From Ruminococcus flavefaciens (GTDB lineage Bacteria; Bacillota; Clostridia; Oscillospirales; Ruminococcaceae), in NCBI GenBank assembly GCA_902796705.1, contig CADBQF010000253.1:1-5492 (forward strand): 5,492 nt of DNA, given 5' to 3'. This document shows, in pieces, positions 1 to 5,492 of this stretch. Numbering within the stretch: the first letter of the stretch is position 1; each line of letters opens with the position of its first letter. Under the pieces are notes generated by a model. The model had not been told where the DNA came from. It was given only the letters and a program-made list of their open reading frames with translations, and searched no databases. The translations under genes were made by a program, and so were the position numbers.

Positions 1-1
1 A

Positions 2-1141
2 ACAGGTCAGAGAGTCGTAGACTGCCTTTTCCCGATAGCAAAGGGCGGCGTAGCGGCAATCCCCGGACCATTCGGAAGCGGTAAGACGGTAACTCAGCAT
101 CAGCTCGCAAAATGGGCGGCTGCTGATATAATCGTATACATCGGCTGCGGAGAGCGTGGCAACGAGATGACCGACGTTCTCAACGAGTTCCCGGAACTTA
201 TCGATCCACATACAGGCCGTTCACTCATGGAGAGAACAGTTCTCATCGCAAACACATCGGATATGCCTGTTGCAGCCCGTGAAGCATCTGTATACACAGG
301 TATAACAATAGCTGAATATTACCGTGATATGGGATATTCTGTAGCTCTCATGGCTGATTCTACCTCACGCTGGGCGGAAGCTCTTCGTGAAATGTCCGGA
401 CGACTTGAAGAAATGCCCGGCGATGAAGGATATCCGGCATACCTCGGAAGCCGTCTTGCACAGTTCTATGAGCGTGCCGGAAGAGTCATCTCAAACGGAA
501 CAGACGGCAGAGAAGGAACGCTTTCCGTTATCGGAGCAGTATCGCCTCCGGGCGGTGATATCTCAGAGCCGGTATCGCAGGCTACTCTGCGAATAGTAAA
601 GGTATTCTGGGGACTTGACGCAAATCTCGCATATCAGAGACACTTCCCGGCTATAAACTGGCTGACGAGCTATTCGCTTTATGCAGATTCGCTCGCTCCG
701 TGGTATGATAACAACGTATCAAAGGAATGGATGAAGTCAAGAGCAAGATTCATGGAGATACTGCACGATGAAGCAGAACTCAAGGAGATCGTAAAGCTCA
801 TAGGTATGGACGCTCTTTCCACAGGCGACAGACTTAAAATGGAGACAGCACGTTCTATCCGTGAGGACTTCCTGCATCAGCTCGCATTCCATGAGGTAGA
901 TACCTACACGAGCCTTAAAAAGCAGCTCTACATGATGAAGCTCATACTCGGCTTCAATGACGAAGCAGCAGCCGTTCTCGAAAAAGGAGCAGATGTCGAG
1001 GAGGTAGCAGGGCTTCCTGTACGTGAAAAGATAGGACGATTCAAATATATTCCGGAGGAAGAGACTGACGAAGCTTACAGCAAGCTCACTGTCGAGATCT
1101 CCTCTGAACTCAACGATCTGCTCAGCAGGGAGGATAACTGA
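2..1141 (+). CDS. ntpA: V/A-type ATPase catalytic subunit A, 5'-truncated by the window edge
   Basis: This is the catalytic subunit of the cytoplasmic V1 head; it hydrolyses or makes ATP while the membrane ring moves H+ or Na+. The reading frame is open from base 2, so the first in-frame ATG (167) is internal and not the start. Visible are 379 residues. The P-loop GPFGSGKT lies at bases 65-88, followed by the GERGNE motif, whose first Glu (visible residue 51) is the expected catalytic base. The Walker B/sensor stretch MADSTSRW is near bases 350-373, followed by the [15 protein letters not shown] region and a helical C-terminal domain with KYIPEEE. From recalled alignment to Enterococcus hirae NtpA (about 593 residues, P-loop Lys238), some 210 residues are missing, namely the N-terminal barrel and the bulge domain. 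The stop TGA overlaps the ATG of the subunit B gene by one base, which suggests translational coupling. It could also be named atpA in the archaeal scheme. The family assignment is very secure. Confidence 0.97.
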   Translation, partial: TGQRVVDCLFPIAKGGVAAIPGPFGSGKTVTQHQLAKWAAADIIVYIGCGERGNEMTDVLNEFPELIDPHTGRSLMERTVLIANTSDMPVAAREASVYTGITIAEYYRDMGYSVALMADSTSRWAEALREMSGRLEEMPGDEGYPAYLGSRLAQFYERAGRVISNGTDGREGTLSVIGAVSPPGGDISEPVSQATLRIVKVFWGLDANLAYQRHFPAINWLTSYSLYADSLAPWYDNNVSKEWMKSRARFMEILHDEAELKEIVKLIGMDALSTGDRLKMETARSIREDFLHQLAFHEVDTYTSLKKQLYMMKLILGFNDEAAAVLEKGADVEEVAGLPVREKIGRFKYIPEEETDEAYSKLTVEISSELNDLLSREDN

Positions 1142-2517
1142 TGCCAAGAGAATACAGAACGATCGAGGAAGCAGCAGGCCCGCTCCTCCTCGTAAAAGAT
1201 GTAGAAAACGTAAAATACGGTGAGCTTGCCGAGATAAGACTGAGTAACGGTGAAAAAAGACGCTGCCGTGTCCTCGAAGTTGACGGAACGAATGCACTCG
1301 TTCAGCTTTTTGAGAACGCAGCCGGCATAAACCTCCACGACAGCAGCGTTGTTTTTTCCGGTCATCAGATGGAACTCGGCGTATCGGAGGATATGCTCGG
1401 AAGAGTATTCGACGGACTCGGAAGACCGATCGACGACGGCCCGGAGCTTATTCCGGAAATGCGTATGGACGTAAACGGACTCCCGATGAACCCTGTTGCA
1501 AGAAAATACCCGCAGGAATTCATACAGACCGGAGTTTCGGCTATCGACGGACTCAATACGCTCGTAAGAGGTCAGAAATTGCCTATTTTCTCAGCGAGCG
1601 GACTTCCGCACGCACAGTTCGCCGCTCAGATAGCACGTCAGGCGAAAGTAAGAGGAAAAGACGAGCAGTTCGCAGTTGTGTTTGCTGCAATGGGAATCAC
1701 TTTCGAGGAATCGGAATATTTCGTACAGAGCTTCAGAAGCACAGGTGCATTGGACAGAACAGTTCTTTTCATAAACCTTGCCAACGACTCAGCTATCGAG
1801 CGGCTTGCAACTCCAAAAATGGCACTTACAGCAGCCGAGTATCTTGCTTTTGAAAAGGGAATGCACGTACTTGTTATCCTTACCGATATCACGAACTATG
1901 CCGATGCCCTCCGTGAAGTCTCTGCTGCACGTAAGGAAGTTCCCGGAAGACGAGGCTATCCCGGATATATGTACACCGACCTCGCAACTATCTACGAGCG
2001 TGCCGGAAGACAGGACGGCAAAGAGGGAAGTATCACGATGATACCGATACTCACCATGCCGGAAGATGACAAGACTCACCCGATCCCCGATCTTACAGGC
2101 TATATCACAGAGGGACAGATAATCCTCTCCCGTGAGCTTTACAGAAAGGGAATAAATCCGCCTGTAGATGTTCTTCCGTCGCTCTCACGACTCAAAGACA
2201 AGGGTATAGGCGAGGGCAAGACAAGAGCAGACCACTCTGACACGATGAACCAGCTTTTCTCTGCTTATGCAAGAGGAAAGGACGCAAAGGAACTTATGGT
2301 CGTTCTCGGTGAAGCAGCTCTGACTCCTACCGACCTTATCTATGCTAAATTTGCAGATGAATTTGAAAAGAGATACGTTTCTCAGGGCTTCGACAAAAAC
2401 AGGAGCATCGAAGAGACACTTGCGGTCGGCTGGGAACTCCTCAGACTTCTGCCAAGAAGCGAACTTCGCCGTATCAGAGAGGAATACCTCAACAAGTATT
2501 ATGACAATGCGGAATGA
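1141..2517 (+). CDS. ntpB: V/A-type ATPase regulatory subunit B
   Basis: This is the non-catalytic nucleotide-site subunit that alternates with A in the A3B3 head. Its 458 residues match the usual family length of about 460, so the gene is complete. The start ATG shares its A with the TGA of subunit A, and AGGGAGG (1127-1133) lies 7 bases upstream. The protein opens with the family-typical [12 protein letters not shown] and an N-terminal barrel (about residues 1-70). The central domain carries [31 protein letters not shown] (a degenerate P-loop, around residues 144-157) and [11 protein letters not shown]. The ATPase alpha/beta signature [10 protein letters not shown] spans residues 340-349, directly followed by Arg350, the arginine finger that reaches into the catalytic site of A (same number as in E. 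hirae NtpB, from memory). The helical C-terminal domain ends with [10 protein letters not shown]. One small variation is Ala152, where E. hirae has Gly. The next gene, subunit D, starts 10 bases after the stop. Confidence 0.97.
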   Translation: MPREYRTIEEAAGPLLLVKDVENVKYGELAEIRLSNGEKRRCRVLEVDGTNALVQLFENAAGINLHDSSVVFSGHQMELGVSEDMLGRVFDGLGRPIDDGPELIPEMRMDVNGLPMNPVARKYPQEFIQTGVSAIDGLNTLVRGQKLPIFSASGLPHAQFAAQIARQAKVRGKDEQFAVVFAAMGITFEESEYFVQSFRSTGALDRTVLFINLANDSAIERLATPKMALTAAEYLAFEKGMHVLVILTDITNYADALREVSAARKEVPGRRGYPGYMYTDLATIYERAGRQDGKEGSITMIPILTMPEDDKTHPIPDLTGYITEGQIILSRELYRKGINPPVDVLPSLSRLKDKGIGEGKTRADHSDTMNQLFSAYARGKDAKELMVVLGEAALTPTDLIYAKFADEFEKRYVSQGFDKNRSIEETLAVGWELLRLLPRSELRRIREEYLNKYYDNAE

Positions 2518-2523
2518 GGTGAG
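2517..2523 (+). promoter_or_regulatory. ribosome binding site deciding the TTG start of subunit D
   Basis: AGGTGAG overlaps the last base of the subunit B stop codon. It lies 4-5 bases before the TTG at 2528. It is too close to the ATG at 2524, which lies in another frame, so it supports TTG as the real start. Confidence 0.7.
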
Positions 2524-2527
2524 ATGA

Positions 2528-3178
2528 TTGGCACGACTCAATGTAAATCCCACACGTATGGAACTGAGCAAACTGCGTAAAAAACTCACATCAGCACGCA
2601 GAGGTCATAAACTGCTCAAGGACAAACGTGACGAACTTATGAGGCAGTTCATGATACTTATCAAGGAAGACAGAAACCTGCGGCAGGAAGTCGAGGAGGG
2701 CATAAAGGCAGCAGGAAAGTATATGGCTGTAGCCGGTTCTGTGATGCAGAGAGAAGTCCTTGAAACAGCTCTTATGCTCCCCAAGCAGGAGGTGGAGCTT
2801 GAAGTTTCCGAAAAAAATGTCATGAGTGTCAATATCCCCGTATTCAAGCCAAAATTCCGTACTGATGATATGAACGATATCTACTCGTACGGAATGGCTT
2901 TCACTTCGATAGACCTTGACGGTGCTGTCAGCTCACTCAGTGAGATATTCCCTAAGATGATACGTCTTGCAGAAGTCGAGAAAGCCTGCCAGCTCATGGC
3001 TGACGAGATCGAAAAAACACGCCGCCGTGTAAACGCACTTGAGCATATCATGATTCCCGACTATGAGGAAACGATAAAGTATATCACCATGAAGCTCTCC
3101 GAAAATGAGAGAAGCACCACGACTTCACTGATGAAAGTAAAAGACATGGTGCTTAAAGACAAACATAAATATAACTGA
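2528..3178 (+). CDS. ntpD: V/A-type ATPase central-stalk subunit D
   Basis: Subunit D is the rotor shaft (gamma-like) that sits in the A3B3 cavity and passes rotation to the membrane ring. The protein has 216 residues, close to the family's usual 210-230. The N-terminal part has the family hallmarks NPTRMELSKLRKKL and GHKLLKDKRDEL (residues 7-38). A long charged helix runs to about residue 84, a short beta-rich middle section spans about 85-130, and a second long helix with RRRVNALEHIMIP lies at about 165-177. These two terminal helices should form the antiparallel coiled coil. The start is TTG: the codon just before it in frame is a TGA stop (2525-2527), the conserved family N-terminus begins exactly here, and an AGGTGAG site lies just upstream. 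It is the last gene of the operon, with an intrinsic terminator beginning 4 bases after its stop. No further ATPase subunit follows it. Confidence 0.95.
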   Translation: MARLNVNPTRMELSKLRKKLTSARRGHKLLKDKRDELMRQFMILIKEDRNLRQEVEEGIKAAGKYMAVAGSVMQREVLETALMLPKQEVELEVSEKNVMSVNIPVFKPKFRTDDMNDIYSYGMAFTSIDLDGAVSSLSEIFPKMIRLAEVEKACQLMADEIEKTRRRVNALEHIMIPDYEETIKYITMKLSENERSTTTSLMKVKDMVLKDKHKYN

Positions 3179-3181
3179 TAA

Positions 3182-3219
3182 AAACGGCAGATGCTCATTG
3201 CATCTGCCGTTTGTTTTTT
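3182..3219. terminator. intrinsic terminator shared by two convergent operons
   Basis: A perfect 13-bp inverted repeat (AAACGGCAGATGC at 3182-3194, its complement at 3200-3212) encloses the 5-base loop TCATT. On the plus strand it is followed by G and six T (3214-3219), a classic Rho-independent signal 4 bases after the subunit D stop. Read on the minus strand, the same stem is followed by two more T, giving TTTTT (3184-3180) with the end of the stem. It lies 15 bases past the stop of the minus-strand membrane gene. It therefore probably stops transcription from both sides, less strongly on the minus side. Confidence 0.92.
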
Positions 3220-3227
3220 GTAAAGGC

Positions 3228-4145
3228 TCAGCTTATCCTTCTGCCTTTGCCTTTTTTGCGTTTCTCGATAGGCTTTTCCTTTCCGCCCATGTCCTCGAAA
3301 ACAGCTTCGCCCTCCTCCGGGATATCTGAAACAAGTTCGGGATTTATCTCACCGATGCTCGTGTAGTACGGATTGATAACATACTGCTGAATGACCGGAT
3401 AACTGTTGAATCCCGTAACAAAGCACAGAAAAGCTGCCGGGAAGAACGGAAGTATCATCATACAGAGCGGTCTGAAATAAACATACAGCATGAACATTGC
3501 GAATGCAGTCACAAGAAATACCAGAAACGATATGATATTCTTTTTAAGTCCGACAAATGCAAGTGCAAAAGAATTCTTCAGCAGATTCTTCAGTGAAAGA
3601 GTCGTTGCTGTCATCATCAGATAAATGTAGTAATTCATCATCAGGACGACAAGTGAAAAACTGAACGTTATCACCATGAAGGCATACATGAAGTTACCGT
3701 ATATCGATGCAAGCACCGGATATACCTGAAATGACGCATACACTGACAGCAGTACAACGCAGTCAAGGAAACCGACTACAGCAGCTTTCTTGAAATTATT
3801 CCTGAAAGCCCTGAAAAAATCACGCACTATGAAAGAGTGCTTGTCGAGTATATAACTTCGTATGATCTTGGTCATACCGGCCGTTGCAGGGCCTATCAGA
3901 ACAGCGAAAATCAGCAGCAGTATGATGCTCAGCGTGATTATTATATTTGAATCGTTGAGCAGTGTAATGACCGCAAGTATCAGTATAAGCGGCAGGAAGA
4001 ACAGGGAATAGAGCAGATTAACTTCTGCAAGCTTCCATATCTTCCGGAAAAAAATATCAAAGAAAAGGCGTATGCCGGTCTTTTTCGGGGCGTTTTTAGC
4101 GATGCCCGGACCGGCACTTTCATAGTCTTTTGCAAATATTCCCAA
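3228..4145 (-). CDS. YesL/DUF624-like six-helix membrane protein, TTG start
   Basis: This is an integral membrane protein of unknown function, 305 residues. The central part resembles the YesL/DUF624 family: FFRKIWKLAEVNLLYSLFFLP (residues 32-52), GPATAGMTKIIRSYI (85-99) and RDFFRAFRNNFKK (108-120) are the typical landmarks. Hydrophobic segments lie near residues 43-63, 67-86, 120-140, 152-178, 203-223 and 226-247. The cytosolic N-terminus has a Gly/Pro/Lys-rich patch (PGIAKNAPKK), which I recall from clostridial relatives. The C-terminal ~45 residues are hydrophilic, first acidic (residues 276-285) and then strongly basic (KRKKGKGRR, 295-303). The start is TTG with GGAGGA nine bases upstream; the next in-frame Met is residue 91, inside the conserved core, so no ATG start is workable. 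It lies 18 bases after the SpoIIM-like gene and is last in its operon. YesL homologues often sit in sugar-utilisation loci, but no sugar gene is seen here. The family call is from motif resemblance only. Confidence 0.75.
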   Translation of the reverse strand: MGIFAKDYESAGPGIAKNAPKKTGIRLFFDIFFRKIWKLAEVNLLYSLFFLPLILILAVITLLNDSNIIITLSIILLLIFAVLIGPATAGMTKIIRSYILDKHSFIVRDFFRAFRNNFKKAAVVGFLDCVVLLSVYASFQVYPVLASIYGNFMYAFMVITFSFSLVVLMMNYYIYLMMTATTLSLKNLLKNSFALAFVGLKKNIISFLVFLVTAFAMFMLYVYFRPLCMMILPFFPAAFLCFVTGFNSYPVIQQYVINPYYTSIGEINPELVSDIPEEGEAVFEDMGGKEKPIEKRKKGKGRRIS

Positions 4146-4154
4146 ATTTAACAG

Positions 4155-4160
4155 TCCTCC
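4155..4160 (-). promoter_or_regulatory. ribosome binding site for the TTG start of the YesL-like gene
   Basis: GGAGGA on the minus strand lies between the TAA of the SpoIIM-like gene and the TTG at 4145-4143, with 9 bases to the start. This strong match compensates for the weak start codon. Confidence 0.7.
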
Positions 4161-4163
4161 GTT

Positions 4164-4766
4164 TTAAACTTGCCTCAGTCCCTCAAAAAGATAGTCAGTA
4201 GTCATACAGACAGCAGAAGACAATACGGACATCAGCAGCAATACAAGAAATTTTATGCAGTATGACCTGAACTGATGACACTCATCGTCGTATATCCTCC
4301 CGTATGCCGCAAAAGATGCCAGCCTTGCCGAAAAGCGGAAAGCTTCCCTTGAAGCAAGGACAGACACCGCTGCGGAACAAAGTGAATACGGCAGGACAAG
4401 TATCAATACCGGCAGCAGAGCTTTTATACCCCTTTCGGAATACATAGAAGCCACGCTGAAACCTACCCCTGCCGCTCTCCATATAAGCATCAGAGGTGCT
4501 GCGGCAAGACCGGAAACTGAAAGTCCGGCTGAAAATTCCAGCACAAGGAATACCACAGCAGAAAGCAGAGTTAGTCCGAAGATCTTCGTGACCGGATATC
4601 CGCTTTCCGGAGGTAAAAAATATTGATGCAGCAGGGGAGAGCTGCATGAGCCGAGGCTTGTCCTTATCACAGAACCGGCAGCTATTCCGGCACATACAGC
4701 AGCGAGCAGGAGAATGATCCCGCTGTCCTTCCTGTTTGATGACAGATCAGTTCTTATATACTTCAT
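4164..4766 (-). CDS. SpoIIM-like five-helix membrane protein
   Basis: A 200-residue integral membrane protein resembling stage II sporulation protein M, which in Bacillus (214 residues) joins SpoIID and SpoIIP in the complex that drives engulfment of the forespore. Hydrophobic segments are near residues 16-36, 61-80, 84-105, 114-138 and 170-189, giving five helices as in SpoIIM, after a short basic N-terminus (KYIRTDLSSNRKD). The middle fits the family best: a Gly-containing helix (WRAAGVGFSVASMY, 96-109), then ERGIKALLPVLILVLPYSL with the LP turn where SpoIIM proteins have LPhN or LPqN, then a polar stretch before the last helix. Six cysteines are present (25, 41, 130, 163, 170, 187). The ATG is preceded by AAAGGAG at a spacing of 10. 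It follows proC by 50 bases and precedes the YesL-like gene by 18. Neither spoIID nor spoIIP is in the window, so a sporulation role is unproven; a diverged paralogue is equally possible. Confidence 0.6.
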   Translation of the reverse strand: MKYIRTDLSSNRKDSGIILLLAAVCAGIAAGSVIRTSLGSCSSPLLHQYFLPPESGYPVTKIFGLTLLSAVVFLVLEFSAGLSVSGLAAAPLMLIWRAAGVGFSVASMYSERGIKALLPVLILVLPYSLCSAAVSVLASREAFRFSARLASFAAYGRIYDDECHQFRSYCIKFLVLLLMSVLSSAVCMTTDYLFEGLRQV

Positions 4767-4776
4767 TCCGCCACTT

Positions 4777-4783
4777 CTCCTTT
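4777..4783 (-). promoter_or_regulatory. ribosome binding site of the SpoIIM-like gene
   Basis: AAAGGAG on the minus strand lies 10 bases upstream of the ATG at 4766-4764, inside the 50-base gap after proC. That gap shows no hairpin and no convincing promoter, which favours read-through from proC. Confidence 0.7.
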
Positions 4784-4816
4784 CTGATAAAGGATATGAC
4801 GGTTCAGAAGAAAATA

Positions 4817-5491
4817 TTACTTAGCGAGTTCATATGCACGCTTGGTGCAGCTTTCACAGCAGTTCTTCACAACATCAGTGAGACTGCCCTCATAGAGTCT
4901 GTCAAGTCCGGCAAGAGTCGTACCGCCGGGAGAAGATACCATTTTGATAAGCTCATCGATAGTATAACCCGAATCGGTTATCATCTTTGCAGAACCGATA
5001 AGGCTCTGTGAGAAGAGGTCTGTGGCTGTCTTCTCGTCGATGCCGACAGAAGCGGCATACTCGACAAATCCCTTTGCGAAAAGGTAGATGAAAGCCGGAC
5101 TGCTTCCGTTTATAGCTATTATCTCCTTCATCTTGTCCTTCGGGATAACAGCAGCTTTTCCGCAGGCAGCGAAAACAGATACGATAAGATCGAATTCCTC
5201 GTCTGAAACATTTTCACTTCTTGAAAGAGCGGAAGCACCTTCACCGAGGAGGAGAGGTGTGTTCGGCATTACGAGGATAACTTTTGCACCGGGAATGGTT
5301 TTTGAAGCGATGAATCTATCATCGATGCCGGCAGCTATTGAAACTATAACAGTATCAGAATTAACAGCCGGAGCGATATCTTCAAGAACGCCCTCGATGA
5401 TCTGCGGTTTTACAGCGAGAAAAACGAATTTGCACTTGCTTACGAGATCTTTTCCGCTCTCGCAGGCAGTAACTCCGGAAGAAGCGAGTGC
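4817..5491 (-). CDS. proC: pyrroline-5-carboxylate reductase, 5'-truncated by the window edge
   Basis: It catalyses the last step of proline synthesis, reducing 1-pyrroline-5-carboxylate to proline with NAD(P)H in the cytoplasm. The frame stays open to the right edge, so the in-frame ATG at 5269 is an internal Met within the conserved VMPNTP motif, not the start. Visible are 224 residues against a usual ~265-270, so about 45 are missing, including the Gly-rich nucleotide-binding loop. Seen in order are FLAVKPQ (the end of the Rossmann domain), VIVSIAAGI, VMPNTPLLLGEGASAL, INGSSPAF, and the family signature ELIKMVSSPGGTTLAGLDRL in the C-terminal dimerisation helices. Two positions deviate from what I recall as usual: the GSGPA-type motif reads GSSPA, as in several clostridial enzymes, and the Glu expected soon after (FIEAL-like) is replaced (LFAKGF). 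The gene is first of those visible in a probable three-gene operon; its promoter is outside the window. Confidence 0.95.
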   Translation of the reverse strand, partial: ALASSGVTACESGKDLVSKCKFVFLAVKPQIIEGVLEDIAPAVNSDTVIVSIAAGIDDRFIASKTIPGAKVILVMPNTPLLLGEGASALSRSENVSDEEFDLIVSVFAACGKAAVIPKDKMKEIIAINGSSPAFIYLFAKGFVEYAASVGIDEKTATDLFSQSLIGSAKMITDSGYTIDELIKMVSSPGGTTLAGLDRLYEGSLTDVVKNCCESCTKRAYELAK

Positions 5492-5492
5492 C

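Noticed and set aside
167..169. ATG at 167 as the start of subunit A
   Set aside because: The frame is open upstream to base 2 and carries the P-loop and catalytic Glu before this Met.
737..1297. A 186-residue open frame on the minus strand across the A/B subunit junction
   Set aside because: It lies fully antisense to two well-conserved genes and its translation looks like no protein family. It is best explained as a shadow of their codon use.
2524..2580. ATG at 2524 as the start of a tiny gene or of subunit D
   Set aside because: It is in a different frame from subunit D, gives only 18 residues, and the ribosome binding site is too close to it.
4282..4695. A 137-residue minus-strand frame inside the SpoIIM-like gene
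   Set aside because: It is in another frame of the same strand and rich in Cys, Arg and Ser with no hydrophobic pattern; the SpoIIM-like frame has the ribosome binding site and the membrane helices.
4814..4819. TAATAT on the minus strand as a possible -10 box for the SpoIIM-like gene
   Set aside because: It overlaps the proC stop codon and the expected -35 position reads AGCGTG, so there is no supporting promoter element.

Overview
The window holds two converging gene groups from what looks like an anaerobic Clostridia-type Firmicute. I guess Ruminococcus or a close relative, from the bacterial V-type ATPase, strong GGAGG-type ribosome binding sites, TTG starts, moderate GC content, and a SpoIIM-like gene beside a YesL/DUF624-type membrane gene. 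The genus is an inference; the Firmicute assignment is firmer.

Plus strand, bases 2-3178: the distal end of a V/A-type ATPase operon. It runs catalytic subunit A (its first ~210 residues lie before the window), regulatory subunit B (complete) and central-stalk subunit D (complete, TTG start). The genes are tightly packed: A and B overlap by one base, and B and D are 10 bases apart. The key motifs are intact: the P-loop and catalytic Glu in A, the arginine finger in B and the coiled-coil ends of D. The complex should therefore be functional. Subunits A and B form the hexameric head, and D is the shaft that couples ATP turnover to H+ or Na+ movement through the membrane ring. The ring and stator genes are not in view, so the ion cannot be told.

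Bases 3182-3219: a 13-bp perfect hairpin followed by a T-run ends the ATPase operon. It also sits directly after the last minus-strand gene and probably terminates both.

Minus strand, read from 5491 down to 3228: proC (pyrroline-5-carboxylate reductase, last step of proline synthesis; N-terminus beyond the window), then a five-helix membrane protein resembling the sporulation protein SpoIIM, then a six-helix YesL/DUF624-type membrane protein with a TTG start and a charged C-terminal tail. The gaps are 50 and 18 bases with no terminator between them, so the three are probably co-transcribed. A functional link between proline synthesis and the two membrane proteins is not evident.

No mobile element, CRISPR array, tRNA or rRNA gene was seen, and no gene-free stretch exceeds 50 bases. 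Most of the window is ordinary core metabolism. The least understood part is the pair of membrane genes behind proC.
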